From Microbulbifer sp. YPW1 (GTDB taxonomy: Bacteria; Pseudomonadota; Gammaproteobacteria; Pseudomonadales; Cellvibrionaceae): 64,000 nucleotides of DNA. How positions within the stretch are numbered: position 1 is the first letter of the stretch; each line of letters begins with the position of its first letter. Below the pieces are notes generated by a model, which ran no database searches, was not told the origin of the DNA, and worked only from the letters and a program-made list of their open reading frames with translations. The position numbers were made by a program, and so were the translations under genes. The stretch lies in contig NZ_CP055157.1 of assembly GCF_013367775.1 (NCBI RefSeq), positions 1,467,001-1,531,000 on the forward strand, in the 5' to 3' direction. Shown here piece by piece: positions 8,248-16,492 of the stretch.

Positions 8248-8402
8248 GAGATTCGGCTGGGCGCCGGCGGGGGCGAAAAAAAGTGCGATATAATCATACC
8301 CGGCGTACACTCGCCAGCCATTCGCCCCGGGCCCCCGTATAAGGGTAACCTGCTCTATTGCCTTTATATGGCCAAGTCACCGTCAAATCACAGGAGTGCC
8401 CC
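8248..8402. promoter_or_regulatory. znuA/znuCB divergent promoter region
   Basis: Non-coding gap between znuA and znuC. It holds a perfect TATAAT on the plus strand (8289-8294) with no matching -35, and an imperfect inverted repeat TATAAGGGTAA ... TTGCCTTTATA (8338-8348 and 8358-8368). Zur control is expected from the family, but neither site is a clean match to a gammaproteobacterial Zur box, so no operator is claimed. Confidence 0.4.
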
Positions 8403-9239
8403 CTGACTGCCAGCCAGCCGCTTATCCGCGCCCACAGCCTCGGCCTGGAAATTGCCGGGCGGCAATTGCTGCGGGATATTTCCCTCGAGCTCGAGCCCGC
8501 GGAAATCGTCACCGTCATCGGCCCCAATGGTGCGGGCAAAACCACCCTGTTGCGCCTGCTGCTGGGATTGACCCGCCCCACCAGTGGACGCGTGGAGCGA
8601 CGTCCCGGCCTGCGCCTGGGCTATATGCCGCAGCGCCTGCAGATCGACGCCACCATGCCCATGACCGTGGGCCGTTTTCTACAGCTGGGTATCGACGACG
8701 TGAAAGTAGCGGATGCACTGGCGCGGGTGGGTGCGCCGCACCTCGCCGGCACCCGTCTGGCGGATCTTTCCGGCGGCGAGATGCAGCGGGTACTACTGGC
8801 GCGTGCGGCGGCGCGCAAACCGCAGTTACTGGTGCTCGACGAACCCACCCAGGGAGTCGACCTGGGCGGCCAGAGCGAGGTATACCAGCTGATTGCCCAG
8901 TTGCGCGACGAACTTCACTGCGGTGTGCTGCTGGTGTCCCATGACCTGCATCTGGTCATGGCCGCCACCGACCGGGTGCTGTGTGTCAACCAGCACATCT
9001 GCTGCCACGGCCACCCGGAACAGGTAAGCCGGGACCCGGTGTATCTGGAAATGTTCGGCGACAAGCTCGCGCCCTACACCCACCAGCACAATCACCACCA
9101 CGACCTCAGCGGCGAGGTGGTGGATGACGGCTGTGATCACAACCACGCCCATGCATTGACGCCACCTCCCTCCAGTCACCCGGTTACACCGCCAGCCGGC
9201 GGCCAGCAACAAGATCCCGACAGCAGAAACGACCAGTGA
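8403..9239 (+). CDS. znuC: Zinc ABC transporter ATP-binding protein ZnuC
   Basis: ATPase that energises zinc import with ZnuA and ZnuB. Walker A GPNGAGKTT, ABC signature LSGGE and Walker B LLVLDEPTQG are in the usual order. The C-terminus is extended by about 60 residues with His clusters (QHNHHHD and CDHNHAHA), probably zinc-binding. The start is odd: AGGAG at 8392-8396 sits six bases before an in-frame CTG (8403), and no ATG or GTG precedes the ABC domain; the next upstream alternative is TTG at 8358. Overlaps znuB by four bases. Confidence 0.93.
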   Translation: MTASQPLIRAHSLGLEIAGRQLLRDISLELEPAEIVTVIGPNGAGKTTLLRLLLGLTRPTSGRVERRPGLRLGYMPQRLQIDATMPMTVGRFLQLGIDDVKVADALARVGAPHLAGTRLADLSGGEMQRVLLARAAARKPQLLVLDEPTQGVDLGGQSEVYQLIAQLRDELHCGVLLVSHDLHLVMAATDRVLCVNQHICCHGHPEQVSRDPVYLEMFGDKLAPYTHQHNHHHDLSGEVVDDGCDHNHAHALTPPPSSHPVTPPAGGQQQDPDSRNDQ

Positions 9240-10042
9240 ACGATCTCTCCCAGCTATTACACAGCACCTTTCTCTGGTACGCCCTGGGGGCGGGCCTGCT
9301 GGTGGCCCTGGTCAGCGGCCCCCTCGGCTGTTTCGCGGTGTGGCGCCGCATGGCCTACTTCGGCGACACCCTCGCCCATTCGGCACTGCTCGGCGTGACG
9401 CTCGGTTTTGTTCTGCACATCCAGCCCACCCTGGCCGTGGGCGCGAGCAGCTGTCTACTGGCGCTGTTGCTGGTGTATTTCCATCGTCGCCAGAACCTTT
9501 CCGTGGACACCCTGCTGGGGATTCTGTCCCACACCATGCTGGCACTGGGGATCATCACCATCAGCCTGCTGGACATCAATGTGGACCTGCTGTCGCTGCT
9601 ACTGGGGGACCTGCTGGCGGTCTCGAGCCAGGACCTGGTGCTGATGAGCGCCGCCGCGGTATTCATCGGCCTGCTTCTGCTGTTCCTGTGGCCCAAATTA
9701 CTGGCGTTTACCCTGCACGAAGAACTCGCTGCGGTGGAAGGTATTCCGGTAGAGAGGATAAGACTGGCGCTGATGCTGATGCTGGCACTGCTGATCGCCA
9801 TTGCCATGAAGGTAGTCGGGGTATTGCTGATTACTGCCCTGCTGATCATTCCCGCCGCGACCGCCCGGCGCATTTCCACCACACCGGAACAGATGGCCGG
9901 CTTTGCGGCACTGATCGGTGCCATCTCGGTGGTGCTGGGTCTCGCCGCTTCCGTGCTGTGGAACACTCCGGCGGGGCCATCCATTGTCGTCGCCGCTGGC
10001 GCACAGTTTCTGTTCGGTCAGTTGCGGCGCAGTAGCCAGTAA
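9236..10042 (+). CDS. znuB: Zinc ABC transporter permease ZnuB
   Basis: 268 aa integral membrane protein with about eight hydrophobic segments; the ABC-3 family permease through which zinc crosses the inner membrane. The segment RRMAYFGDTLAHSALLGVTL near the N-terminus and LLITALLIIPAATAR in the second half are typical of ZnuB. The GTG start (9236) overlaps the znuC stop (GTGA), implying translational coupling. Confidence 0.95.
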   Translation: MNDLSQLLHSTFLWYALGAGLLVALVSGPLGCFAVWRRMAYFGDTLAHSALLGVTLGFVLHIQPTLAVGASSCLLALLLVYFHRRQNLSVDTLLGILSHTMLALGIITISLLDINVDLLSLLLGDLLAVSSQDLVLMSAAAVFIGLLLLFLWPKLLAFTLHEELAAVEGIPVERIRLALMLMLALLIAIAMKVVGVLLITALLIIPAATARRISTTPEQMAGFAALIGAISVVLGLAASVLWNTPAGPSIVVAAGAQFLFGQLRRSSQ

Positions 10043-10049
10043 CCGACCT

Positions 10050-10208
10050 CTATTCATCCCGTTGGCGATTGCGCTGCCTTCCACCACCGCGCTGCGGTCG
10101 GACCGGCTCACTGCCGGCGCAGTGGAAACCGTATACGGTCAGCCCGATGCCGAGCAGCATCAACAGGAAAACCCCGACACCCACATACAGAATCAGTTGA
10201 TCTGACAT
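10050..10208 (-). CDS. Small single-pass membrane protein (third of a trio)
   Basis: 52 aa: MSDQLILYVGVGVFLLMLLG followed by a short hydrophobic remainder and a basic tail rich in Arg (PQRGGGRQRNRQRDE). One transmembrane helix at about residues 5-28 with the basic tail presumably cytoplasmic. AAGGGA precedes the ATG. It lies 14 bp behind the 59-aa gene on the same strand and ends 7 bp from the znuB stop, convergent with it. No known function. Confidence 0.6.
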   Translation of the reverse strand: MSDQLILYVGVGVFLLMLLGIGLTVYGFHCAGSEPVRPQRGGGRQRNRQRDE

Positions 10209-10222
10209 GATCCCTTGCGCAC

Positions 10223-10402
10223 CTAGTCGCGGCGCGCCAGCAGCGCGGAAACTTTGACATAGATACCAAAGGCGAGAATCGTCGGTACCCATATCGCGGT
10301 AAACACACCCTGTTCGCGGTAGCCGTTGAACCACAGGTAGCTCGACAGCGCGAAGGAAATGGCAACGGCGAGAAGAATAAACAGGTCCGATAACTGAAAC
10401 AT
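10223..10402 (-). CDS. Small membrane protein (second of a trio)
   Basis: 59 aa: MFQLSDLFILLAVAISFALS, a hydrophilic turn with WFNGYREQG, then a second hydrophobic segment and a C-terminal LLARRD. Two probable membrane helices. The start has a strong ribosome-binding site (GAGGAG, seven bases upstream of the ATG). It is 24 bp downstream of the 64-aa gene and 14 bp upstream of the 52-aa gene. Function unknown. Confidence 0.65.
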   Translation of the reverse strand: MFQLSDLFILLAVAISFALSSYLWFNGYREQGVFTAIWVPTILAFGIYVKVSALLARRD

Positions 10403-10426
10403 TGAAGCTCCTCTTCCTTGAACAGG

Positions 10427-10621
10427 TCAGTCGTGGCAGAAGCCGACGGCGGCAATCAGCAGGCCAGCGATGGCGCAGGAGGCGGGAATACGCAGGCCGG
10501 GGATACCGAACACCGATACCAGCGAGGGCACCAGGCCGGTCAGTCCCAACAGGAACCAGATGGCCCACGGCAGTGCAAGTGCGACCCCGATATAGCCCAG
10601 CAAGCGGCGCTTGGCGCTCAT
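10427..10621 (-). CDS. Small membrane protein (first of a trio)
   Basis: 64 aa with two hydrophobic segments (GYIGVALALPWAIWFLLG and an Ala/Ile-rich C-terminal one ending GLLIAAVGFCHD). AAGG lies just upstream of the ATG. With the two genes behind it, it forms a compact minus-strand operon of three very small membrane proteins. I do not recognise any of them; they might form a small complex or be leaderless stress peptides. Confidence 0.65.
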   Translation of the reverse strand: MSAKRRLLGYIGVALALPWAIWFLLGLTGLVPSLVSVFGIPGLRIPASCAIAGLLIAAVGFCHD

Positions 10622-10792
10622 CCCGATACCTTTACCCTGTCCCTTACGCTTTCGATTCTCGCGGTGCGTACACCATGAACCAGCCTCCTATGAGACTAGC
10701 CCATGGCAGCCGGGCTGGCCCACAGGTGATGCGCATCGCGAGATGCCGGGAGGAACGGCCGAGGGGGTTGGACAGGTAGGAACGAGAGGGGA

Positions 10793-10820
10793 GAAAAACG
10801 GGGGAGCACAGGGCTCCCCC
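10793..10820 (-). terminator. Rho-independent terminator after CPBP gene
   Basis: GGGGGAGCCCTGTGCTCCCCC hairpin on the minus strand followed by GTTTTTC, 32 bp beyond the stop codon of the CPBP gene. Confidence 0.8.
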
Positions 10821-10852
10821 TCGGGTAGATCTTTCGGGCGTCGAGAACGGCC

Positions 10853-11644
10853 TCAGGCGGGATAGCCCAGCAGTGTCATATGCAGCAGGTTAACCCCCCA
10901 GTGCGTCAGCACGCAGGCCCAGAAGCTGCCGCGCAATTGCCAGACCAGCGCATACCCCAGGCCCGCCAGCCCCACCAATGCGAGCATCCGCGGTGAAGCC
11001 GCCCAAGCCGTGTGCGCAGTAACAAACAGCAGGGTCACAATGATTGTGGCCAGCCAGGGTAATTTCTTCAGCCACATGCCCAGACCGCGCTGCAATATCC
11101 AGCGAAAGAAGCCCTCTTCCGCAATACACACCACCAACAGGTTTATCAGTGCGGCGATGGCGATGGTTGCATTGAGCTTGGGGTAGATGGGGAGTAGAAA
11201 AAGACCCGCAATAATCGGTACTGCGACGGCAATGGCTACAACACCCAAATCAGCGCGTTTCAGCCGCTGCGGACGCAAGATCATAAACAGCACCAGAGTC
11301 AGTGCGATCATCGCCTTGGCCGGACGGAAACTTGCGTAAATCTGGTTGCCGTTGCTGTCCGTGTAGGGCGCCAGCAGGGCAACGTGGTCATTACCGGGGA
11401 TCTTGCCGCTGTTTACCAGCAGCATCAGCAGCGCGGTGATGACAAAACCCAGCGCCTTTTTCCAACCGCGCGTGTTTTCAATGGACACCAGTCCCAGCCA
11501 GATGGCTGGGGCAAACACACCAATCCATCCCAGGGGAATGGCGAGCAGACACAGAAAGGCCGCAGGCAACCACAGACTTTTACTATCGAAGGGTTCGGCG
11601 GCACCGATTACCGGTGCCCCCTGATGGACATTGAGTGAAAACAT
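10853..11644 (-). CDS. CPBP-family intramembrane glutamic protease
   Basis: 263 aa with about eight hydrophobic segments. The CPBP/CAAX-protease signatures are present: EEGFFR (E176, E177, R181), FVTAH (H211) and HWGVN (H248), placed in successive membrane helices as the family requires for catalysis, so the enzyme looks active. Bacterial members process or degrade membrane proteins, and some confer bacteriocin immunity; the substrate here is unknown. It stands alone between the small membrane trio and the senC gene, with its own terminator. Confidence 0.85.
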   Translation of the reverse strand: MFSLNVHQGAPVIGAAEPFDSKSLWLPAAFLCLLAIPLGWIGVFAPAIWLGLVSIENTRGWKKALGFVITALLMLLVNSGKIPGNDHVALLAPYTDSNGNQIYASFRPAKAMIALTLVLFMILRPQRLKRADLGVVAIAVAVPIIAGLFLLPIYPKLNATIAIAALINLLVVCIAEEGFFRWILQRGLGMWLKKLPWLATIIVTLLFVTAHTAWAASPRMLALVGLAGLGYALVWQLRGSFWACVLTHWGVNLLHMTLLGYPA

Positions 11645-11676
11645 AGAAAATCCATTTTCAAGTTCAACAAACGGGT

Positions 11677-11699
11677 ACAGGCGCCATTCTAGCGCCTGT
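11677..11699 (-). terminator. Possible terminator at end of cox cluster
   Basis: Eight-bp stem ACAGGCGC / GCGCCTGT with a 7-nt loop, 30 bp after the senC stop codon. The T-rich tract beyond it is weak, so it may be Rho-assisted. Confidence 0.4.
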
Positions 11700-11728
11700 G
11701 CAATACCAATTCAGTGAACGACACCCAA

Positions 11729-12397
11729 CTACCCGTTGTACGTAGCTCGCATTGAGCGGTACGTCAGTTTCATTTTGGCCGGGTCGAGCGGTGCCTTGAA
11801 GAATCCGTGATAGTGACCGCGAGGATTGATCAGCACCACCTGAGATCCGTGGTCGACGGTATATCCCCCGTCGTCCAGCGGCACCTTGTTGAAAGGAACA
11901 TTCAGCTGGTTGGCAAAACGTTTCAGGTTGAGGAATTCACCGGTTACGCCAAAAAAGTTCGGATTAAAGTAGCGGACATAGTCGTGCAGCTGCTGTGGCT
12001 TGTCCCGCTGCGGATCCACTGAAACCAGCAGAATATCCGTATCAGTGCGGGTGTCGTCGTCCAGGGTCTGGTAGAACTGGTTGAGCGTGGACAGGGTTGC
12101 AGGACACACATCGGGACAGTGAGTGAAACCAAAAAACACCAGGGTCCAACGTCCGGCCAGCTGGGTTGTCTTGAATACCTCACCGGAATCGGCCAGCAAC
12201 TCAAACTCATCCAGGATCCGCGGCCGCTCCAGCTTGATGGCGCCGTTCGCTCGCAATTCCGCATCGGTGATAACCCGCGGCTGACCCATTTTGTTCAGGA
12301 AGCCGGCCAGCACCGCCAGCATAAACAACACCATTACCACGACGGTGAGCAGGATTCCCCGTTTCTGTTCCGCCGTGTGCTGAACATTTTTACTCAT
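11729..12397 (-). CDS. senC: SCO1/SenC copper chaperone for cytochrome oxidase
   Basis: 222 aa, membrane-anchored (hydrophobic segment at residues 14-34) with a periplasmic thioredoxin-fold domain. The copper-binding CPDVC (C94, C98) and the distal His (H183, in TVDHGS) are present, so it should bind Cu and deliver it to the CuA site of CoxB. The ATG at 12397 is preceded by GGAG seven bases away; a GTG two codons upstream is too close to that site. It begins 2 bp after the ctaB stop codon and is the last gene of the cox array. Confidence 0.92.
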   Translation of the reverse strand: MSKNVQHTAEQKRGILLTVVVMVLFMLAVLAGFLNKMGQPRVITDAELRANGAIKLERPRILDEFELLADSGEVFKTTQLAGRWTLVFFGFTHCPDVCPATLSTLNQFYQTLDDDTRTDTDILLVSVDPQRDKPQQLHDYVRYFNPNFFGVTGEFLNLKRFANQLNVPFNKVPLDDGGYTVDHGSQVVLINPRGHYHGFFKAPLDPAKMKLTYRSMRATYNG

Positions 12398-12399
12398 GG

Positions 12400-13308
12400 T
12401 CACGCTCCGCTGGTGGGCAGGGCTACCAGGTAGTGATCCAGCAGCATGATGCAGAACAGCGCCATCAGATAGATGATGGAATACTTAAATGTCTCCATAC
12501 CCGCATTGGGATTTTTATCCCGCAACATTTCCACTGCCCAGTACAGGAAACCGATACCCAGTACCACCGCTCCCAACAGGTATAACCAGCCGAGCATGGC
12601 GGTGGCAAAAGGCAACAGACTGACGACAAACAGGATAATGGTGTACAGCAGAATATGAACTTTTGTGTAACCGACACCGTGGGTGATGGGCAGCATGGGA
12701 ATTTCTGCCTTGGCGTAATCGTCCCGGCGATGTACTGCCAGCGCCCAGAAATGTGGAGGTGTCCAGGCGAAGATGATCAGCGCGAGCAACAGTCCATGTC
12801 CGTGCACATCTCCGGTGACCGCAACCCAGCCGAGCAGCGGCGGCGCAGCACCGGCGAGCCCGCCGATAACGATATTCTGTGGTGTCGCCCGCTTCAGGAA
12901 CATGGTGTACACCACCGCGTAACCTAACAGGGAAAACAGCGTGAGCCAGGCGGTGAGCGGATTGACGAAGGCGAGCAGTATGGCCATGCCACTGCAGCCC
13001 AGTACCAGGGCAAATAAAATGGCTTTGTGTGGCTCGACTCTACCGCGTGCGATGGGGCGATTGGTGGTGCGCGCCATCTTGATGTCCACGTGGCGATCTA
13101 CCAGATGATTGACCGCCGCCGCGGAACCTGCGCACAGCGCAATACCCAGGTTACCGAGAATCAGGATATCCAGTGGCACCATCCCGGGAACGGCGAGCAA
13201 CATGCCGATCACGGAGGTGAGTATCATCAACATCACCACCCGCGGTTTGGTGAGTTCATAGTAATCGCGCCAGCTGGCACGTTGTACGCTTACTGCCTGG
13301 GTACTCAT
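12400..13308 (-). CDS. ctaB: Protohaem IX farnesyltransferase (haem O synthase)
   Basis: 302 aa UbiA-family prenyltransferase that farnesylates haem b to haem O, the precursor of haem A. Nine hydrophobic segments; the prenyl-diphosphate binding motif NHLVDRHVDIKMART (N-x3-D-x3-D) and RPIARGRV are present, with the second Asp-rich loop around RRDDYAKAEIPML. The start at 13308 is preceded by GAGGTGG. Adjacent ctaA performs the next step. The leader (13309-13504) carries a strong hairpin. Confidence 0.95.
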   Translation of the reverse strand: MSTQAVSVQRASWRDYYELTKPRVVMLMILTSVIGMLLAVPGMVPLDILILGNLGIALCAGSAAAVNHLVDRHVDIKMARTTNRPIARGRVEPHKAILFALVLGCSGMAILLAFVNPLTAWLTLFSLLGYAVVYTMFLKRATPQNIVIGGLAGAAPPLLGWVAVTGDVHGHGLLLALIIFAWTPPHFWALAVHRRDDYAKAEIPMLPITHGVGYTKVHILLYTIILFVVSLLPFATAMLGWLYLLGAVVLGIGFLYWAVEMLRDKNPNAGMETFKYSIIYLMALFCIMLLDHYLVALPTSGA

Positions 13309-13365
13309 GGTTACCACCTCGTTGTCATTATTATATTGGCCAATTCCGTATGGCCTGACTTGTGG

Positions 13366-13391
13366 CACCGGATGCTGTTCAACATCCGGTG
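13366..13391 (-). promoter_or_regulatory. Strong hairpin in the ctaA-ctaB intergenic leader
   Basis: CACCGGATG pairs with CATCCGGTG (9 bp, 8-nt loop) 58 bp upstream of the ctaB start and 113 bp after the ctaA stop. No T tract follows it, so it may stabilise mRNA or act in attenuation rather than terminate. Confidence 0.45.
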
Positions 13392-13504
13392 GCGGGAAAT
13401 CAGCGGCTGACTTCCCTTTTGAAAACCTTGAGGTACTACTTGATCCTCTGTGAAAACGCGCTATTCAAACCTCTGTTTAAATTTCCTAAATAAAGCGTCG
13501 CTTG

Positions 13505-14557
13505 CTACGAATATTTTTTTATCGCCGGTTGTACCGTATTGATCCGATAGCAGAATGTCAGCAGGCTCAGTAACAGCAGCGCTGCACCGGCGTTATGTGC
13601 CACGGCAACCGGCAGCGGCAGAAACATCACTACGTTCGCAATTCCCAACCCCACTTGCAAGCACAAAACGGCGAGCAAACCCTGTGCCCAGCGGGGCGAT
13701 CCAGCGCGCCACGCGAGTAGTGCGAGCAGACTCACCAGCAGGGTGACAATTATGGCGCCAATGCGGTGGGTGAGATGGATTGCGGTGCGCGCATCATTTT
13801 CCATGGCGCCGCCCAAATAATTGGGTCCGATCTGTTGCGCAACGTTGAAACCCTGGCTGAAATCCGCGGCCGGCCACCACTCGCTGTGACAGGTGGGAAA
13901 ATCCGGACAGGCGAGCGCGGCATAGTTGGAACTGGTCCAGCCGCCGAGGGCGATCTGCAAACAGACGGCAACCACCGCAACGACTGCCAGCGGCCTGATT
14001 TTCTGCAGCGCACTGAATTCATGGGGCGGGATCAGCCGTTTGCGGTAGCGCAGGCGCTCGGCGAGCATCCACAGGATCGACAGGGTTGCCATGCCGCCCA
14101 ACAGGTGCGCGGTTACCACTTGCGGCCAAAGCTTCAGGGTAACCGTCCACATGCCGAAAGCGGCCTGTAGCAAGATAACGCCCAGCAGGATATGACTCTG
14201 GATAAACCCGCGGTGTCCGCGGCGACGCCAGAACATATAGGTGAGCCCGACCACTACCAGCAGCAACATACCGGCAAAGTACCTGTGTACCATTTCCGGC
14301 CAGGTCTTGTCGGTCTCCACCGGGGTATCCGGGAATGCGGCATTGGCCGCCGCTATTTCGTGACTTTCATTGGGCCACAGCAGGTGGCCGTAGCAACCTG
14401 GCCAGTCCGGGCAGCCGAGTCCGGCGTGTGTCAGGCGGGTAAACGCGCCCAGAACCACAACCACCAGGGCGAGTCCGGTGCCGATCAGGGCCAGGCGAAA
14501 ACGCCAGTCATTCTTGTAGTTCTTGCGCAGTTCGGTGATGTCCGATTCCACATCCAT
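13505..14557 (-). CDS. ctaA: Haem A synthase (COX15/CtaA)
   Basis: 350 aa inner-membrane protein with eight hydrophobic segments that oxidises the C8 methyl of haem O to the formyl of haem A. Conserved features: early motif GAFTRLTHAGLGCPDWPGCYG, then EMVHRYFAG, VTAHLLGG, and in the second half a matching CPDFPTC and HLTHRIGA, giving the paired His ligands and Cys pairs of the two-fold repeat. The start has GGGAGAG upstream. It lies between the thioredoxin-like gene and ctaB. Confidence 0.95.
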   Translation of the reverse strand: MDVESDITELRKNYKNDWRFRLALIGTGLALVVVVLGAFTRLTHAGLGCPDWPGCYGHLLWPNESHEIAAANAAFPDTPVETDKTWPEMVHRYFAGMLLLVVVGLTYMFWRRRGHRGFIQSHILLGVILLQAAFGMWTVTLKLWPQVVTAHLLGGMATLSILWMLAERLRYRKRLIPPHEFSALQKIRPLAVVAVVAVCLQIALGGWTSSNYAALACPDFPTCHSEWWPAADFSQGFNVAQQIGPNYLGGAMENDARTAIHLTHRIGAIIVTLLVSLLALLAWRAGSPRWAQGLLAVLCLQVGLGIANVVMFLPLPVAVAHNAGAALLLLSLLTFCYRINTVQPAIKKYS

Positions 14558-14605
14558 TCGCTCTCTCCCGGATGAATATTTGCTGTGGGCTCCGTTGCCG
14601 GGCCG

Positions 14606-15256
14606 CTACTTTTCGTAGGAGTACTTCAGCAATCGTTTGATATCTTTGAGTAACTGGTTGCCACTGTGGCGGTTGTCATAGACCATCATCGCAAAACCGT
14701 TCTGGTCTACCAGCAGCGCGCTGGGGCGTTGCAGCTGCGCGTGGTCGCTGTCGGCGAGCCACTGATCGATCTGGCCCTGGTCCGCCGTGGTAAATCGCAG
14801 GCGCGGGTGCTGGCGCGCGAGATCCTCGTGACGCAGCTCGGTGAGCGGCGAACCGGTCACCAGCAGTCGCTCTACCCGGTGCGCCTTGTCACCCAGGCGG
14901 ATATGCACCTGACGCGTGGTGTACAGCAGATCTTCACACTCACCCGCACACTTTTCATCACCGATGATGAGATAGCGCCACAGGGGTGCCTCATCGCTCA
15001 GCACAACGGGATTGCTGTCGCTGGAGGTCAGTTCAATGTCGGCGACATTCTTTGCTGGTGTTAGCAGCTCACCCTGGTTGACCGTGTTGGTGGGCATGCC
15101 GATGCCACTGTAAAACACGATATAGGCGGCGAGCATGGGCAGCGCCACTGAGGCAAACACGGCAAACCCGGACCAGCGGCCGAAGCCGGAGACCTTGCCG
15201 TGATTGTCGGCACCTTCACTAATCGCTGCACTTTCTGGATGGGTGTTCTCTGCCAC
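14606..15256 (-). CDS. Membrane-anchored thioredoxin-like protein of the cox cluster
   Basis: 216 aa, one N-terminal membrane helix (about residues 32-52) and a periplasmic domain of thioredoxin-like appearance (YLIIGDEKCAGECEDLLYTT, then PSALLVDQNGFAMMVYD). The Cys pair is CAGEC, at the position where SCO proteins have CPxxC, so a redox or copper role in oxidase assembly is plausible but unproven. The GTG start at 15256 has GAGG eight bases upstream; the frame is open to 15301 without a site. A gene of this kind between SURF1 and ctaA is also found in Pseudomonas. Confidence 0.75.
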   Translation of the reverse strand: MAENTHPESAAISEGADNHGKVSGFGRWSGFAVFASVALPMLAAYIVFYSGIGMPTNTVNQGELLTPAKNVADIELTSSDSNPVVLSDEAPLWRYLIIGDEKCAGECEDLLYTTRQVHIRLGDKAHRVERLLVTGSPLTELRHEDLARQHPRLRFTTADQGQIDQWLADSDHAQLQRPSALLVDQNGFAMMVYDNRHSGNQLLKDIKRLLKYSYEK

Positions 15257-15340
15257 GGGAATTACCTCGCTGCCGCGCCGCTGTTGCTGCAGGACCACCA
15301 CAGAGCTGCAACTCGCGCGCTCGTTATTGTTATGTGTTGA

Positions 15341-16186
15341 TTATGTCTGTTTTGTCGGCTTTTTAAACCACTTTTGCCGAACCATCTCTCGTATATTGGT
15401 CGCGGCCAGCAACCACAGCAGACACAGGGCCGCGGCCATGGAGAACCACTGTACCGCATAGCCCCGATGTCTTTGCGGATTTGTATTCACCAGTTGCCAA
15501 TCTGTGAACAGTGCCGTGTCGGAGTCAGCACTCAGGCGGATATGCCACTGCGGGTAATCGAGCCGCAACCCGCTTTCGGCGATGTTGTAGAGCGACTGTA
15601 TGCGGGCATGGGGTGTGGTGCGCGACGGGGCATCGTTAGACTCTCGTCCGACCTGATTACCGCTGGGATAGATAAATCCGGTGATCACCTTGGCCGCGAG
15701 GGGATACGCCACTTCCGGTAACTCTGAACGCTGGCTACTCGCCGGCAGCCAGCCGCGGTTGATCAGCCAGCGCCGCTTGCCGCGCTCGCGGTCGCCAGTT
15801 TCAAATACCTGTAGGATTTCATAACCCACGCGGCCGTTTCGGGTGCGGTTGTCGAGATAAAAATATTCGTCGGTATAGAACCCGAGCAGACGTACGGGGG
15901 TGTAGGACTGTGGCTCGTGAAGTTGATCAATGCTTTGCGGCTGTGCGGAAAGACGGCCGTCTATACGATCGAGCAGGATTTGCTTTTCAGCAGCGCGCTG
16001 TAACTGCCAGTTACCGAGACCTAATAGCAGGGGGAAAAAACACAGACACAGCAGGCTGAGTGGCCAGCTGCGGATAAATGCTACACTGGCAGCTCGCGAT
16101 GGTTCTCCCGCTTCCTTGGAGTCTGATCGGGTCCCGGAGGTTAATGCATTGCCGCCTTCTTCCGGCGACATTTTCGGAACTGTCAT
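15341..16186 (-). CDS. SURF1-family cytochrome oxidase assembly protein
   Basis: 281 aa with membrane helices near residues 42-60 and 245-262 flanking a periplasmic domain, the SURF1 layout. GLGNWQLQRAAEKQ after the first helix and the C-terminal HRGYAVQWFSMAA are typical of the family, which inserts haem A into CoxA. The first 35 residues are a hydrophilic extension; an internal ATG at residue 6 is an alternative start. It is divergent from the DUF2909 gene with only about 32 bp between starts. Confidence 0.9.
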   Translation of the reverse strand: MTVPKMSPEEGGNALTSGTRSDSKEAGEPSRAASVAFIRSWPLSLLCLCFFPLLLGLGNWQLQRAAEKQILLDRIDGRLSAQPQSIDQLHEPQSYTPVRLLGFYTDEYFYLDNRTRNGRVGYEILQVFETGDRERGKRRWLINRGWLPASSQRSELPEVAYPLAAKVITGFIYPSGNQVGRESNDAPSRTTPHARIQSLYNIAESGLRLDYPQWHIRLSADSDTALFTDWQLVNTNPQRHRGYAVQWFSMAAALCLLWLLAATNIREMVRQKWFKKPTKQT

Positions 16187-16218
16187 GCCAATAATACTTC
16201 TATAAATGGCGTTATATT

Positions 16219-16443
16219 ATGTGGCTCAAAACAATCATTGTATTGTTATTTCTTGCCGTGCTGGCCAGCCTGACCAGCGCCCTGCTATTTCTATTGCGCG
16301 ATATGGGCGCACCGGAATCCAAGCGTACGCTGTACGCACTCGGTATTCGGATCACACTCGCTGCGCTGCTCCTGCTAACCATCTGGTATGGATTCCACAG
16401 CGGTATGCTTTCCAACACCGCGCCCTGGGCTAACAAGTATTAA
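16219..16443 (+). CDS. DUF2909 twin-transmembrane small protein
   Basis: 74 aa with two membrane helices (residues 2-27 and 41-60) separated by a short loop RDMGAPESKRT, as in the DUF2909 family found next to cytochrome oxidase genes. Role unknown; probably an accessory of the oxidase or its assembly. It is the only plus-strand gene in the cox cluster, lying between coxC and SURF1 and facing coxC. Confidence 0.85.
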   Translation: MWLKTIIVLLFLAVLASLTSALLFLLRDMGAPESKRTLYALGIRITLAALLLLTIWYGFHSGMLSNTAPWANKY

Positions 16444-16452
16444 ATAGTTTCT

Positions 16453-16478
16453 GGTGGATACGGCAATCCGTATCCACC
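16453..16478. terminator. Bidirectional hairpin between coxC and DUF2909 gene
   Basis: Eleven-bp perfect stem GGTGGATACGG / CCGTATCCACC with a 4-nt loop between the convergent ends of coxC (minus) and the DUF2909 gene (plus). T tracts are poor on both strands, so termination may be partial and allow read-through into SURF1. Confidence 0.55.
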
Positions 16479-16492
16479 GTTAACGTCCGGGT

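Noticed and set aside
8338..8368. TATAAGGGTAA / TTGCCTTTATA as Zur operator
   Set aside because: Spacing is too wide and the half-sites do not match the usual Zur pattern; only listed within the promoter region.
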